DNA of 64,000 nucleotides from contig NZ_RAHH01000007.1 in assembly GCF_003602095.1 (NCBI RefSeq), forward strand, positions 62,001-126,000, in the 5' to 3' direction. Source of the stretch: Rahnella woolbedingensis. GTDB taxonomy: Bacteria > Pseudomonadota > Gammaproteobacteria > Enterobacterales > Enterobacteriaceae. Positions within the stretch are counted from its first letter, which is position 1; the number at the start of each line of letters is the position of its first letter. Made by a program: the position numbers and the translations under genes. Of this stretch, positions 8,647 through 19,298 are shown one piece after another. Below the pieces are notes generated by a model. That model was given only the letters and a program-made list of their open reading frames with translations. It made no database searches and was not told the origin of the DNA.

Positions 8647-10164
8647 TCAGCCTTCGTTGTGCATCTCGAGGTTTTCCGCTTCCTGCTGGCCACGCAACGC
8701 CTGAGCGTCGTCGTTACGCAGGGCTTCGAGGTATTCCAGATAGTTCTGGTCAACGTCTTTAGTGACGTAAACACCGTCGAAGACTGAGCATTCGAATTTC
8801 TCGATATCCGTATTGTCTTCTTTCACTGCGGCGATAAGGTCGCTCAGATCCTGGAAGATTAACGCATCAGCACCAATCATCTGATTGATTTCGCTGACTT
8901 CACGGCCATGCGCAATCAGTTCATTGGCGCTTGGCATATCGATACCGTACACGTTCGGGAAACGAATTTCCGGCGCAGCAGACGCCAGATAAACACGTCT
9001 CGCACCCGCTTCACGCGCCATCTCAACAATCTGCTGAGAGGTGGTACCGCGCACGATGGAGTCATCCACCAGCAGCACATTTTTATCACGGAATTCAGCG
9101 CGATTGGCGTTCAGTTTACGGCGTACTGATTTACGACGTTCCTGCTGACCCGGCATGATAAAGGTACGGCCCACGTAGCGGTTTTTCACAAAACCCTGAC
9201 GGTACGGTTTATTCAGAATCCGGGCGATTTCCAGCGCGATATCGCAGGAAGTTTCCGGGATAGGAATAACCACGTCGATATCCAGATCTTCCCATTCACG
9301 GGCAATCTTCGCACCCAGCTTTTCACCCATACGGACACGGGCGCTGTAGACGGAAATCTTGTCGATAAAGGAGTCAGGACGCGCGAAATACACGTACTCG
9401 AACAGGCACGGATTGTACTGTGGATTCTCAGCACACATGCGGGTGTAGAGCTGGCCTTTTTCGGTGATATACACCGCTTCGCCCGGCGCGACGTCACGCA
9501 GGAACTCAAAGCCTAATGTGTCGAGTGCCACACTCTCAGACGCCACCATGTACTCATTGCGGCCATCTTGCAGCGTGCGCTTACCGATAACCAGCGGACG
9601 GATACCGTGCGGGTCACGGAACGCCAGCATGCCGTGACCGATGATCATCGCCACACACGCATAAGCGCCACGAATTTTCAGATTCACCGCAGCAACCGCA
9701 GCGAAAATGTTATCGGCTTCCAGCGGGTAATGCTGGAAACGGTCCAGTTCACTCGCCAGGATATTGAGCAGGATCTCTGAATCGGATGTGGTGTTCACAT
9801 GGCGACGCTGGCCTTCGAACAGGTTGCTTCGCAATTCGTGAGCATTGGTCAGGTTACCGTTGTGAGCAAGGGTGATGCCGAACGGAGAGTTGACGTAAAA
9901 AGGTTGAGCTTCTGAAGCGCTGGAACTGCCAGCCGTTGGGTAGCGCACATGGCCAATACCCATGTTGCCCTGTAAGCGTTGCATATGGCGGGCTTCGAAA
10001 ACATCCTTCACCAGGCCATTCGCTTTCCGTAAACGGAAGTTATTATTGGCATCAATGGTGACGATGCCTGCGGCATCCTGCCCACGGTGTTGTAACACCG
10101 TTAACGCGTCATAAATCGACTGGTTTACCGGCATGAAACCGGCGATACCGACAATACCGCACAT
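8647..10164 (-). CDS. purF: Amidophosphoribosyltransferase PurF
   Basis: PurF makes 5-phosphoribosylamine from PRPP and glutamine, the committed step of purine synthesis. The 505-residue protein shows the N-terminal Ntn glutaminase with its catalytic Cys2 ('MCGIVGIAG') and the PRPP-binding motif '[14 protein letters not shown]' near residues 365-378. The length matches E. coli PurF (505). It follows cvpA by 30 bp and shares its PurR-controlled promoter. Confidence 0.97.
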   Translation of the reverse strand: MCGIVGIAGFMPVNQSIYDALTVLQHRGQDAAGIVTIDANNNFRLRKANGLVKDVFEARHMQRLQGNMGIGHVRYPTAGSSSASEAQPFYVNSPFGITLAHNGNLTNAHELRSNLFEGQRRHVNTTSDSEILLNILASELDRFQHYPLEADNIFAAVAAVNLKIRGAYACVAMIIGHGMLAFRDPHGIRPLVIGKRTLQDGRNEYMVASESVALDTLGFEFLRDVAPGEAVYITEKGQLYTRMCAENPQYNPCLFEYVYFARPDSFIDKISVYSARVRMGEKLGAKIAREWEDLDIDVVIPIPETSCDIALEIARILNKPYRQGFVKNRYVGRTFIMPGQQERRKSVRRKLNANRAEFRDKNVLLVDDSIVRGTTSQQIVEMAREAGARRVYLASAAPEIRFPNVYGIDMPSANELIAHGREVSEINQMIGADALIFQDLSDLIAAVKEDNTDIEKFECSVFDGVYVTKDVDQNYLEYLEALRNDDAQALRGQQEAENLEMHNEG

Positions 10165-10194
10165 GTTGTCTTTTCCTCTTCAGCGCTGCCAGAA

Positions 10195-10686
10195 CTAAAT
10201 ATGTTTTGGCAAGAAACTCGACGTGCTCTGCAGGTAGTCAAAGAACCACCTGATGATATAACTGAATTGTGGGATCAACTGAGATTGTTTCCAGTCTTCA
10301 CTTTGTGAAAAACTGGTGAAGGTATCCAGGAAGAACAGCATCGCAGAGACAATTAACACCCCGCGCAGTGCGCCGAAGCACACACCTAACACCCTGTCAG
10401 TGCCGGACAACCCGGTTTTTTCCACCAGCGAACTGATCACATAGTTGACAATTGCACCTACGATCAACGTCGCGATGAACAAGATGGCAATTGCGATCCC
10501 GTTTCGAACTAACTCATCTTCGAAACGCGTGAAGTAGATGGCGAGATAAGGGTAATAATGGCTGGCAACAAAGAAGGCGCAAGCCCAGGTTACCAGCGAT
10601 AAAGCCTCGCGAACAAAGCCACGGATCAAACTGACTAAAGCAGAAAATCCGATAACCGCAATGATGACGTAATCAATCCAGACCAT
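10195..10686 (-). CDS. cvpA: Colicin V production protein CvpA
   Basis: This is a 163-residue inner-membrane protein with four hydrophobic segments, starting 'MVWIDYVIIAVIGFSALVSL'. E. coli CvpA (162 residues) is needed for colicin V production and affects envelope stress and bile tolerance; its molecular activity is not settled. It is the first gene of the cvpA-purF operon and has a near-perfect PurR box 72 bp upstream of its start. Confidence 0.95.
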   Translation of the reverse strand: MVWIDYVIIAVIGFSALVSLIRGFVREALSLVTWACAFFVASHYYPYLAIYFTRFEDELVRNGIAIAILFIATLIVGAIVNYVISSLVEKTGLSGTDRVLGVCFGALRGVLIVSAMLFFLDTFTSFSQSEDWKQSQLIPQFSYIIRWFFDYLQSTSSFLPKHI

Positions 10687-10757
10687 TAACTATTCCAGTG
10701 TCTAATCTAGTCGCGTCTACCCCGGCATCCAGTTCGCGGCGAATTCTAACAGAAAAA

Positions 10758-10771
10758 GAAAACGTTTGCGT
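10758..10771 (-). promoter_or_regulatory. PurR operator of cvpA-purF
   Basis: On the minus strand the sequence is ACGCAAACGTTTTC, which matches the known PurR consensus (ACGCAAACGTTTNCNT) along its whole length. It lies just upstream of cvpA, where the E. coli cvpA-purF operon also carries its PurR site. It indicates repression when hypoxanthine or guanine is present. Confidence 0.85.
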
Positions 10772-10866
10772 AGAGGAAATCTGCCGGTCAGACAAATTAA
10801 TAATAGCGATTAAAAAAACCTCAATCGCAGCATAAACCTATAAAAACCCAACCAGAGGATCTTATA

Positions 10867-10894
10867 GAAAAAGGGCACAAATCGCTTGTGCCCT
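10867..10894 (-). terminator. Terminator downstream of dedD
   Basis: On the minus strand the 9-bp stem (10886-10894 with 10872-10880) is followed by a short T-rich run. It lies before the cvpA promoter region and probably ends the folC-dedD transcript. Confidence 0.7.
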
Positions 10895-10922
10895 CCTTGG
10901 AATTTTTTATGTTTTATCAGCG

Positions 10923-11025
10923 CCCTCCCCTGCGAAGGGGAGGGCTGGGGTGGGGTATTAATGGCAACTCTGAATCTGAAGTTGCCTGCTAACCCCCTCC
11001 CCGCCTCCCCCTTCGCACGGGGAGG
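10923..11025. repeat. Pair of inverted CCTCCCC-type palindromes
   Basis: Two copies of a C/G-run palindrome lie head to head. The left copy pairs 10923-10930 with 10937-10944 and continues as 'CTGGGGTGGGG'; the right copy (10991-11025) is its imperfect reverse complement. The core (CTCCCC-GTGCGAAG-GGGAGG) is the same as at 4500-4524. This looks like a REP-type dispersed element in the dedD-cvpA gap. Confidence 0.6.
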
Positions 11026-11032
11026 AATAAAA

Positions 11033-11824
11033 TCAGTGAGCAGAATATGCCCGAACCTGCCCGCCCAATCCGCTCAGCTGTTGCAGTTGCGGAAGTGACG
11101 CTTCAAGTTTCTGCTTCGACGCATCCGGCCCGACGTACAGACGCGTGATCTGCCCCTGAACCGGTGTGGCTGGCACAGTGTATGCGCGGAAACCAGACAA
11201 CCGCAGATTCGCCACAATTTCATTGGCTTTCGCGGCGTTCTTCAGCGCCCCCAGTTGCACAACATAAGACTGCCCTGCCGGCGCTTTCTCTTGTGGCGCA
11301 GGTTTAGGTTGCTCAACAGGTTTTGGCTGCTCGGCAACGGCTTTAGGCTGTTCAACCGGCTTCGGCTGCTCGACCGGTTTAGGTTTCACCGTCGGTTTGG
11401 CTTCCACCATCGGTTTCGGTTCAATCGGTTTAGGCTTTTGCTGCACAGGTTTGACCGGCGTGGTCTGCACCGGTTTTTTCTGCTCAGGCATCGTCGTTAC
11501 CGGCGGTGGTGATTCCACCGTGGTATTGCCAGGTGCCACATTGCCATGATTCGCTGCGTTGGTGTTGTTGGCAGAACTGTCAGCATTCTGCCCGCCCGTC
11601 ATGGACTGATCTGCACCTTCCGGTGGCTGAGCAGGCAGCGATTGCGTGACCGGAGGCACTGAATCTTGTTCCTCAACATCACCCGGTTTTGGCACCAATG
11701 GGATCGACGCAAATTCGTCTTCGTAATGCTTTTTCTTGCCGTCGAGTAAACCGGGCAAAATGATGACGCCCAGCGCCACCAGAATGATGGTCCCGACCAG
11801 ACGATTTTGAAACTTACTTGCCAC
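11033..11824 (-). CDS. dedD: Cell division SPOR-domain protein DedD
   Basis: This is a 263-residue bitopic inner-membrane protein. An N-terminal segment (about 10-28, 'VGTIILVALGVIILPGLL') anchors it. A long Pro/Lys/Glu-rich periplasmic linker follows (about 95-180), with a tandem 'KPVEQP' motif. The C-terminal SPOR domain (about 185-260) binds denuded septal peptidoglycan. It promotes septation in E. coli. The start overlaps the folC end by 11 bp, so the two are co-transcribed. The linker repeat is a likely site of length variation. Confidence 0.93.
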   Translation of the reverse strand: MASKFQNRLVGTIILVALGVIILPGLLDGKKKHYEDEFASIPLVPKPGDVEEQDSVPPVTQSLPAQPPEGADQSMTGGQNADSSANNTNAANHGNVAPGNTTVESPPPVTTMPEQKKPVQTTPVKPVQQKPKPIEPKPMVEAKPTVKPKPVEQPKPVEQPKAVAEQPKPVEQPKPAPQEKAPAGQSYVVQLGALKNAAKANEIVANLRLSGFRAYTVPATPVQGQITRLYVGPDASKQKLEASLPQLQQLSGLGGQVRAYSAH

Positions 11825-13100
11825 TGGTTTTCCCCGTGTCTAAAGCATCCATTACGTGAGCTACGGTATGAAACGAACCGCAGACAATCACAATATCCTG
11901 TGGAGCCGCCTCCTGCATAGCCTGTTTCCAGGCAGACTCCACATCATCAAATGGGCGTGCCTGTGGTAAATGTACCGTCAGTTCGGCAACGCTGGCACCG
12001 CGCGGGCCTTCCAGCGGCGCGCAATACCATTCATCGACCTGAGGCGACAGACAAGCCAGCGTACCGGCAATATCTTTGTCTTTCAACATTCCAACGACAG
12101 CGCGTACTTTGCCGCCATTACGTGGCTGCTCCGCCAGGCGTCCGGCCAGATAGGCTGCGGCATGCGGGTTGTGCGCGACATCAAGGATCAGACGCGGCGA
12201 TTCACTCACCGTCTGAAAACGCCCCGGCAAAGCGGCACGCTGCAAACCACTGCGCAGCGCGGCTTCAGGAACATTCAGACCGGAATAATGCAGTGCTGCC
12301 AGCGCGGTGGCCGCATTGGCCAGCGGCACATTAGGCAACGACAACGCTTCCAGAACATTCACTTCTTTGCCCGCGTCGAGCGCTGCCCAGCGCCAGTATC
12401 CTGCATCAGCAGAAAAATGCCAGTTCACATCGCGGCGGTATAAATCAGACTGTTTTTCCTGTGCAACGTCAGCAATGGATTGCGGCATATCCGGCTCACC
12501 CACCACTGCAGGTTTACCTGCACGGAAAATACCGGCCTTTTCGCGGCCAATGCTCTCACGGTCAGAACCCAGCCAGTCAGTGTGATCGAGTGCGATACTG
12601 GTGACAACAGACACGCTGGCATCAACAATATTTGTCGCGTCCAGACGCCCGCCCAGCCCGACCTCAAGGATCACCACATCCAGCTTAGCCTGTTTGAACA
12701 AGTGCAACGCTGACAACGTGCCGTATTCGAAATAGGTCAGCGAAATATCGCCCCGCCCGGCTTCGAGTACCGCAAAAGATTCGCAGTGCGCTGATTCGGG
12801 CAACTCTTCACCCTGAATACGCACACGCTCGGTATAACGCACCAGATGCGGGGAACTGTAGACACCCACACGGTATCCGGCAGCCATCAGAACAGATTCA
12901 AGTGTTGCGCAGGTCGTGCCTTTGCCGTTGGTTCCGGCGACGGTGAAAACACGTGGCGCAGGGGTCAGTAAATCGAGTTTATCGGCAACCGCTCTGACCC
13001 GGTCAAGGCCAAGCTCTATGGCCTGAGAATGGAGATGTTCGAGATAATAAAGCCACGTGGCCAAAGGCGACGTGGCTTGGGGAATAAGTTGATTTTGCAT
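11814..13100 (-). CDS. folC: Dihydrofolate synthase/folylpolyglutamate synthase FolC
   Basis: FolC adds glutamate to dihydropteroate and then to tetrahydrofolate in the cytosol. The 428-residue Mur-ligase-type protein has the P-loop 'TVAGTNGKGTTCATLE' near residues 53-68, the 'LTYFEYGTLSALHLF' block and the ligase motif 'LDVAHNPHAA' near 305. E. coli FolC has 422 residues. It precedes dedD with an 11-bp overlap and follows accD after 187 bp. Confidence 0.96.
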   Translation of the reverse strand: MQNQLIPQATSPLATWLYYLEHLHSQAIELGLDRVRAVADKLDLLTPAPRVFTVAGTNGKGTTCATLESVLMAAGYRVGVYSSPHLVRYTERVRIQGEELPESAHCESFAVLEAGRGDISLTYFEYGTLSALHLFKQAKLDVVILEVGLGGRLDATNIVDASVSVVTSIALDHTDWLGSDRESIGREKAGIFRAGKPAVVGEPDMPQSIADVAQEKQSDLYRRDVNWHFSADAGYWRWAALDAGKEVNVLEALSLPNVPLANAATALAALHYSGLNVPEAALRSGLQRAALPGRFQTVSESPRLILDVAHNPHAAAYLAGRLAEQPRNGGKVRAVVGMLKDKDIAGTLACLSPQVDEWYCAPLEGPRGASVAELTVHLPQARPFDDVESAWKQAMQEAAPQDIVIVCGSFHTVAHVMDALDTGKTSGK

Positions 13101-13221
13101 GAGTCCCGTTCAACCTTATCAGGTTCACTTCGACACTACATCACCAGACTGTGACAGCAGGCAATGCCCTCTTTGTCAGAATTCACCGACAGAGTAAAAG
13201 CACGGGCTGCCTGTTTTGCAG

Positions 13222-13258
13222 AAAAACAGCGGGCGGCACAACAACAGATGGCCGCCCG
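13222..13258 (-). terminator. Terminator after accD
   Basis: On the minus strand an 8-bp GC stem (13251-13258 with 13230-13237) and a 13-base loop are followed by CTG and TTTTT. It lies 30 bp past the accD stop and separates accD from folC. Confidence 0.7.
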
Positions 13259-13287
13259 ACTCACTGACCGGCTTTTACCCTGTTAGA

Positions 13288-14202
13288 TCAGGCGTCCTGG
13301 TTGTCAGCGGCTGAACCGTTGACAGGAACATGGACGTCAACCACGTTCGGCTCCGGTTGCCCGGTCAGTTTCGCCAGAACGCTGCCCAGTTTGGCGCGCA
13401 TATCCGGACGACGTACGATCATATCAATCGCACCTTTTTCGATGAGGAACTCACTGCGCTGGAAGCCCGGCGGCAGTTTTTCACGTACGGTTTGCTCGAT
13501 AACACGTGGACCGGCGAAACCGATCAGCGCTTTCGGCTCAGCGACGTTGATGTCACCCAACATAGCCAGACTGGCAGAAACACCGCCCATGGTCGGGTCA
13601 GTCAGTACAGAAATGTACGGCAGGCCGCGTTCCTGTAATTTCGCCAATGCTGCACTGGTTTTGGCCATCTGCATCAGCGACATCAGCGCTTCCTGCATAC
13701 GAGCGCCGCCACTGGCAGAGAAACACACCAGCGGGCAGTTATCTTCCAGCGCCTGTTCAACCGCACGTACGAAACGCGCACCGACAACAGAAGCCATTGA
13801 ACCGCCCATGAAAGCAAATTCAAAAGACGCCACCACAATTGGCATACCGTACAGGGTGCCTTTCATGACGATCAGTGCATCTTTTTCGTTGGTTTCTTTC
13901 TGAGCAGCCACCAGACGATCTTTGTATTTCTTGGAATCTTTAAACTTCAGAATATCTTTAGGCTCAAGCTCGCTGCCTAATTCAACCTCACTACCCTCGT
14001 CCATGAAAGTGGCCAGACGCATACGCGCGGTAAGGCGCATATGGTGGTCGCACTTAGGGCACACCATGAGGTTGCGCTCAAGCTCGGCGCGGTAAAGAAC
14101 CTGTCCGCAGCTGTCGCATTTAGTCCAGACGCCCTCAGGGATGCTTGCCTTACGGGTTTGCGAGTCAGTGCTCTTACTAAGAATTCGTTCAATCCAGCTC
14201 AT
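13288..14202 (-). CDS. accD: Acetyl-CoA carboxylase carboxyltransferase subunit beta AccD
   Basis: AccD with AccA transfers the carboxyl group from biotin to acetyl-CoA, giving malonyl-CoA for fatty acid synthesis. The 304-residue protein opens '[10 protein letters not shown]' as in E. coli. A Zn ribbon uses Cys29, Cys32, Cys48 and Cys51 ('CDSC', 'CPKC'), and the crotonase-type core includes '[20 protein letters not shown]'. The upstream in-frame extension to 14259 has no family support, so ATG 14202 is used. It adds to the lipid-synthesis theme of the region. Confidence 0.96.
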   Translation of the reverse strand: MSWIERILSKSTDSQTRKASIPEGVWTKCDSCGQVLYRAELERNLMVCPKCDHHMRLTARMRLATFMDEGSEVELGSELEPKDILKFKDSKKYKDRLVAAQKETNEKDALIVMKGTLYGMPIVVASFEFAFMGGSMASVVGARFVRAVEQALEDNCPLVCFSASGGARMQEALMSLMQMAKTSAALAKLQERGLPYISVLTDPTMGGVSASLAMLGDINVAEPKALIGFAGPRVIEQTVREKLPPGFQRSEFLIEKGAIDMIVRRPDMRAKLGSVLAKLTGQPEPNVVDVHVPVNGSAADNQDA

Positions 14203-14464
14203 CGATAACCTTTCTGTTTGAACCCGGCCGAAGCCAGTCCGCTGTTCATGCTGTAACAAGTCCCCTGAAACCTACCCACATTCGCCTGTACGCGGGGTGA
14301 TGAAAAACCTCACACACCGCGCCACAGAAGGGTTGTTCGCAGGAACAGACCATAAATTGTCGCTCATTAAACCATAACGGCCAGACACTGTGGATAAAAA
14401 ACTGGTCTTACCCTCTGGTTTAATGCCTTAAATTTTAAAGCGCACGCATAAAAAACGTCGGGAA

Positions 14465-15133
14465 TTAATCCTGCTGACGCTTTTCTTTCGCCGCTGCGCG
14501 TTTGTGCCGCCAGATTTCAATCACACCCGGCAGGATGGAAACCACGATGATCGCGACGATCAGTAATTTCAGATTTTCCTGAACAATCGGCAGATCGCCG
14601 AAAATGTAGCCAGCATAGGTAAATAACAGCACCCAAACCAGCGCACCAATCACGTTATACGCAGCGAAATGACGGTAGGACATATGCCCCATACCGGCCA
14701 CGAACGGCGCAAACGTGCGGACGATCGGCACGAAGCGCGCAAGAATAATCGTTTTGCCGCCATGTTTCTCGTAAAACTTATGCGTCTTGTCTAAATAACT
14801 ACGACGGAAAATCTTAGAGTCCGGATTACTGAACAGACGTTCACCAAATACCCGTCCGATAGTGTAGTTCACGGCGTCACCGACGATCGCCGCAACGGCC
14901 ATCAGTGCGACCATAACATGAACATTGAGATCATTGCCCGGCAATGCCGCCAGCGCCCCCGCCACAAACAGCAGCGAATCACCCGGCAGGAACGGTGTGA
15001 CGACCAGACCGGTTTCGCAGAATAAAATCAGGAACAAAATTCCGTAAACCCAGATGCCATACTGCGCAACCAGTTCTGCTAAATGCACATCGATATGCAA
15101 AATGAAATCAATGACAAAGTGAATAAAGCCCAT
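14465..15133 (-). CDS. dedA: DedA-family inner-membrane protein DedA
   Basis: This is a 222-residue polytopic membrane protein of the DedA/VTT (SNARE-associated) family. The conserved '[17 protein letters not shown]' near residues 43-59 and '[20 protein letters not shown]' near 135-154 carry the Glu/Asp/Arg residues important for this family, which is linked to undecaprenyl phosphate and lipid recycling and proton-motive-force maintenance. ATG 15133 is chosen over an upstream GTG because it aligns with the E. coli start and has GGAG six bases upstream. Confidence 0.93.
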   Translation of the reverse strand: MGFIHFVIDFILHIDVHLAELVAQYGIWVYGILFLILFCETGLVVTPFLPGDSLLFVAGALAALPGNDLNVHVMVALMAVAAIVGDAVNYTIGRVFGERLFSNPDSKIFRRSYLDKTHKFYEKHGGKTIILARFVPIVRTFAPFVAGMGHMSYRHFAAYNVIGALVWVLLFTYAGYIFGDLPIVQENLKLLIVAIIVVSILPGVIEIWRHKRAAAKEKRQQD

Positions 15134-15192
15134 TAGATACTCCACCTCTTCCTGGTCAAAAACGCTGTTTTAGCAATCGTTAAAAGTGTTCC

Positions 15193-16023
15193 TTAATCTT
15201 CCAGGAACAGTGGCCCCATACTCACCTGAGGTAATAAAAATTTCTCAGGATAATCAACAGATACCAGATACAAACCTTCGGACTTGCCGGTCGCCGCAGC
15301 GAGATTACGGTCTTTCGCCGCCAGCAACTCGGACATCCAGCTTACCGGCTGATTGCCTGCACCAATCTCCACCAGGCTGCCGACAATATTGCGCACCATA
15401 TGATGCACAAAGGCGTTAGCTTTAATATCCACCACCACGTAATGACCGTGGCGGCTGACGTTGAGATGCATGACATAACGCCACGGCGTACGCGACTGGC
15501 ACTGAGACGCACGGAAAGACGTGAAGTCGTTTTCGCCCAGTAACGCCTGTCCGGCCAGCTGCATTTTTTCCACATCCAGCGGCATATGCACATGCGTCAC
15601 GCCGGTGTGCAAAATCGCTGAACGGTAGCGGTTATTGTAAATAACGTAGCGATACCGGCGGGCGGTGGCGCTGAAACGTGCGTGGAAATCCTCGCTCACG
15701 TTCGCGCACCAGCGCACAGCGATATCTTTAGGCAGATGGGTATTGACGCCCATCGTCCACGCCGCATCTTTACGCAGAACCGGCGTATCAAAATGCACCA
15801 CTTGTCCGGTCGCGCTGACACCGGCGTCAGTACGCCCGGCGCACAGCACAACAATTGGCGAGTTGGCCACGCGGCTCAGCGCTTTTTCCAGACATTCCTG
15901 CACACTGGCGGCGTCATTCTGGCGTTGCCAGCCAAAATACGCGCTGCCGTTATATTCAACGCCTAACGCTACACGTCCGGCGATCGGAGCCGCACTGACG
16001 TCAGCGATAACTTCTTCGGACAT
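15193..16023 (-). CDS. truA: tRNA pseudouridine(38-40) synthase TruA
   Basis: TruA isomerises uridines 38-40 in the anticodon arm of many tRNAs. The 276-residue protein carries the catalytic aspartate in '[18 protein letters not shown]' and the conserved '[19 protein letters not shown]'. It is a few residues longer at the N terminus than E. coli TruA (270). It starts 2 bp after the usg stop, so the two are translated from one message. Confidence 0.95.
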   Translation of the reverse strand: MSEEVIADVSAAPIAGRVALGVEYNGSAYFGWQRQNDAASVQECLEKALSRVANSPIVVLCAGRTDAGVSATGQVVHFDTPVLRKDAAWTMGVNTHLPKDIAVRWCANVSEDFHARFSATARRYRYVIYNNRYRSAILHTGVTHVHMPLDVEKMQLAGQALLGENDFTSFRASQCQSRTPWRYVMHLNVSRHGHYVVVDIKANAFVHHMVRNIVGSLVEIGAGNQPVSWMSELLAAKDRNLAAATGKSEGLYLVSVDYPEKFLLPQVSMGPLFLED

Positions 16024-16025
16024 AA

Positions 16026-17036
16026 TCAGTACCAGTACTCGTTAATCAGCTTCTCTGCGGTTTCCACCGCCATCAGCGCGCCGCCGAAACGAACGTTGTC
16101 AGCCACTGACCAGAATTGCAGTAACTCAGGAATACCGTAGTCATTACGGATACAGCCGATGCTCAGATTCGCGTTGCCGGAGGCGTCGCTGACTTGCGTC
16201 GGGAAGTCATCTTCATCGCTGAGATTAATGTCATCAATGCGCTCAAGTTCAGTGCGTGCTTCTTCTGCTGAAAGCGGACGCAGACCTTCGAGATGTACCA
16301 CCTGAGCGTGGCCATAGAATACCGGCGACTGCACACAGCTGACGGAAATCGGCAGCCCCTCGTCCTGCAACACTTTGCGAACCTGATCAACCAGACGACG
16401 TTCCTGACGCACGCTGCCCTCTTCATCGCTGACCAGCGGTAATAGGTTGAAAGCCAGCTGCTTGCTGAAAATACCTTCTTCTGCCGGAATACCGTTCAGC
16501 AGACGCGCACTCTGACCGGCCAGATCGTCAACAGCGGCTTTGCCCAGCGCAGAAACAGACAGCAAAGAGGTCACGTGCAGACGGGACAAACCGGCCTGTT
16601 CGGTCAGCGGTTTGATAGCGGTCAGCAACTGACTGGTCAGGCTGTCCGCCACGGCAACGATGTTGCGGTTGCGGTAATGGGACAGCGCGTCCGGATTCAC
16701 ACCCGGCACCACTAAAGGAATATCGTGTTCCAGCGAGAACAGGCCGCTGCTGTCAATCACCAGACAGCCCTGATTTGCCGCTTCTTCAGCGTACAGCGCA
16801 GAGGCCTCGGCACCGGCAACGAAGAACGCCAGCTGTACCTGCGACCAGTCGAATTCTGATGCCAGCTGCACGCGCAGGCTTTTGCCGTTAAAACGGACGG
16901 TCTGACCGGCGCTGCGTTCGCTGGCCAGCGGGAAGAGCTCACCAACCGGAAACTGACGATCTGCCAATAATTCCAGTAACGCATCACCGACTGCGCCCGT
17001 TGCGCCAAGCAGCGCAATATTCCAGCCATCAGACAT
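16026..17036 (-). CDS. usg: Aspartate-semialdehyde dehydrogenase-like protein Usg
   Basis: This 336-residue protein has the fold of aspartate-beta-semialdehyde dehydrogenases: the N-terminal '[18 protein letters not shown]' nucleotide-binding motif and a C-terminal dimerisation domain. The catalytic cysteine position of true Asd enzymes reads '[11 protein letters not shown]' here, with no Cys, so dehydrogenase activity is doubtful, as for E. coli Usg. ATG 17036 matches the family start. It sits between pdxB and truA as in E. coli. Confidence 0.92.
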   Translation of the reverse strand: MSDGWNIALLGATGAVGDALLELLADRQFPVGELFPLASERSAGQTVRFNGKSLRVQLASEFDWSQVQLAFFVAGAEASALYAEEAANQGCLVIDSSGLFSLEHDIPLVVPGVNPDALSHYRNRNIVAVADSLTSQLLTAIKPLTEQAGLSRLHVTSLLSVSALGKAAVDDLAGQSARLLNGIPAEEGIFSKQLAFNLLPLVSDEEGSVRQERRLVDQVRKVLQDEGLPISVSCVQSPVFYGHAQVVHLEGLRPLSAEEARTELERIDDINLSDEDDFPTQVSDASGNANLSIGCIRNDYGIPELLQFWSVADNVRFGGALMAVETAEKLINEYWY

Positions 17037-17150
17037 GTTGGTATTCTCCAGAAATAAAAGTACAAAATACAAAGGGCGATGAACATCACCGCCCGGCTTT
17101 CAAATAGTTATCGCACCACTGTAGGCGAAGAAGCTTAAGGCAGGCTTAAC

Positions 17151-18278
17151 TCAACCTAACTGGCTGTTGAAACCCAGCTTTTTCAGCACATCAGCGGTTG
17201 CTGCATCGTCACAGATAACCCGTAAAGATGACCACTCACGACGTTCTTCATAGAACTTACGCAGCTTATCGAATTCGCCCGGCTTCCCGGCGACACGGCG
17301 CAAAGGCCGGTCATCGCGGCGCACATCATACACTAAGTGAATAAGACGCAGCAGTTTGGGTTCGCTCAGCGCGCCACTCAGCGTCACTTCGGCAAATTCC
17401 GGCGCAGGAAGTAAGGATTCCAGCGGCACCGTTTGGGGCTGACCGATAAACTGGCTGAAGGCTTCAAACACCTGCGTTGTACCGCGCGCTTTGCCTTCCA
17501 GGCTGTAACCGGCGATATGCGCGGTGCCGATGGCGACTTTATCCAGCAACGCCAGCGACAAATCAGGTTCCGGCTCCCAGACATCAAGCACGGCCGTCAG
17601 TTTTTTACTGCCGTCCAGCGCGTCCAGCAGCGCGGCGTTATCCACCACTTCGCCGCGACAGGCGTTGACAAGGATCCGGTCAGCCGGAAGACGTGCCAGC
17701 AAACCGGCATCCACCAGATGATGCGTCGCGTAAGGGCCGGACATATTCAGCGGCGTGTGGAAAGTGAGGATATCCGCTTCAGCGACCAGTTTTTCCAGCG
17801 GCCAGAACTCTCCGGCATCGCCACGGTCGGCACGCGGCGGATCGCACAGTAACGTGCGGACACCCAGCGCTTCGAGGCGGGCATTCAGGCGTGAGCCCAC
17901 ATTGCCGACGCCGATAATCCCCACCGTTTTGTCGCGCAGCTGGAAACCATCGCGCTGGGCAAGGATCAGCAAGGATGAGAAAACATATTCCACAACGGCA
18001 ATAGCGTTACAGCCAGGCGCCGCAGAGAAACCGATCCCGGCGCTGGCCAGCCAGGCATCATCAACGTGATCGGTGCCCGCCGTGGCGGTTCCCACAAATT
18101 TCACCGGTTTTCCCGCCAGCAAACTTTCGTTCACTTTCGTCACAGAACGCACCATCAGCGCATCAGCATCATTCAGGGCATCTTGCGGGATTGGACGGCC
18201 AGGAACGGCCTGCACGTTCCCCAGTCGGCTAAAAAGCTCGACGGCATACGGCATATTTTCATCAACCAGGATTTTCAC
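17151..18278 (-). CDS. pdxB: 4-phosphoerythronate dehydrogenase PdxB
   Basis: PdxB oxidises 4-phospho-D-erythronate in pyridoxal phosphate synthesis. The 375-residue D-2-hydroxyacid dehydrogenase has the Rossmann motif '[13 protein letters not shown]' near residues 118-130 and the catalytic block '[14 protein letters not shown]' with later '[17 protein letters not shown]'. The start GTG at 18278 is preferred: it gives the E. coli-like '[11 protein letters not shown]' start and has GGAG six bases upstream. An in-frame ATG at 18296 has only a poorly spaced AGG. The C-terminal DUF3410 dimerisation domain is present. Confidence 0.92.
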   Translation of the reverse strand: MKILVDENMPYAVELFSRLGNVQAVPGRPIPQDALNDADALMVRSVTKVNESLLAGKPVKFVGTATAGTDHVDDAWLASAGIGFSAAPGCNAIAVVEYVFSSLLILAQRDGFQLRDKTVGIIGVGNVGSRLNARLEALGVRTLLCDPPRADRGDAGEFWPLEKLVAEADILTFHTPLNMSGPYATHHLVDAGLLARLPADRILVNACRGEVVDNAALLDALDGSKKLTAVLDVWEPEPDLSLALLDKVAIGTAHIAGYSLEGKARGTTQVFEAFSQFIGQPQTVPLESLLPAPEFAEVTLSGALSEPKLLRLIHLVYDVRRDDRPLRRVAGKPGEFDKLRKFYEERREWSSLRVICDDAATADVLKKLGFNSQLG

Positions 18279-18378
18279 GTTTGTCTCCGGCAGCATGGCC
18301 TAAAGAAAGAATAGAAAATAAAGAGGGCATTGATTTTGCCACGATACGAAGTCAGATCCCAACTTTCAGGGCACAGCT

Positions 18379-19194
18379 TTACCTGTCGTTACGAAAACGC
18401 TGCGGCGTGGTTCCTGAAATCTGCTGGAACATGGCGATAAACGCTGAAGACGAGCTGTAACCGAGATCGAGCGCAACGTCGTGCACCGTTTTACCCTGCT
18501 CGAGCAGGGAAATCGAATGCAGAAAACGCAACCGCTGACGCCACTGGGCAAAACTCATTCCCAGCTCCTGCTGGCAACGCCGCGAGAGAGTTCGTTCTGT
18601 GGTGTAAACCTGCTTTGCCCATTGCGCCAGCGACGTATTATCCGCCGGATTTTTCTCCAGCGCATTCAGAACCGGCGCCAGCAGTTTATTTTCAGACGTC
18701 GGCAGATAAGTATTCTGTCTCGGTGCCAGACTGATTTGATCCAGCAAAACGCGACACATCCGCAGATCCGCTTCTGTCTGCGGCTCTGTCATATTTCGTG
18801 AGAAACAGTCATCGGCAATCGCATTAAAAATGGCCGTCGGCGTCAGCAGGCAAGGCTCTGCGGGCAAATCTGTATCGAGTTCCGGCGCGATATCGATGGC
18901 GCAAAACCGCGTGGTCTTGCGGTTATAGCTTGAATGCTCCACTCCGGCAGGCACCCAGATAGCAAATTCACGCGGCGCCAGATAACGCTGCCCGGCCACC
19001 AGCATGGCGAGAACGCCAGATTTCACACAGATGATCTGGCTCCACGGGTGTGAATGGCGCACATATTCGGAATTCCCTTCCACAATCTCGCCACGAAAAA
19101 GCAGCGTGAGCGGCATCTTCCCGGGGACCGGCGGATAATAACGGGGAGGCGCTGAGCGGGGAGGAAGCATAAAAACCTTTTGTCTGTGAGCCAC
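18379..19194 (-). CDS. AraC-family transcriptional regulator
   Basis: This is a 271-residue regulator with an N-terminal cupin-like sensing domain (about 35-130; 'RHSHPWSQIICVKSGVLAML') and a C-terminal AraC double helix-turn-helix (about 165-268; 'DVALDLGYSSSSAFIAMFQQ', 'GTTPQRFR'). It diverges from a DMT-family exporter across 104 bp, so it probably controls that gene and itself. The ligand is not evident. In E. coli pdxB and flk are neighbours, so this pair is an insertion into a conserved junction. Confidence 0.85.
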   Translation of the reverse strand: MAHRQKVFMLPPRSAPPRYYPPVPGKMPLTLLFRGEIVEGNSEYVRHSHPWSQIICVKSGVLAMLVAGQRYLAPREFAIWVPAGVEHSSYNRKTTRFCAIDIAPELDTDLPAEPCLLTPTAIFNAIADDCFSRNMTEPQTEADLRMCRVLLDQISLAPRQNTYLPTSENKLLAPVLNALEKNPADNTSLAQWAKQVYTTERTLSRRCQQELGMSFAQWRQRLRFLHSISLLEQGKTVHDVALDLGYSSSSAFIAMFQQISGTTPQRFRNDR

Positions 19195-19298
19195 GCGCGG
19201 GTTGTCTGAATTACACGATGCATTGTCTGATTATCGTTATATCTAAGAAATAAGACAACCGTACACTAGCGTGACGATTTACTTAGGGATAATAATCA

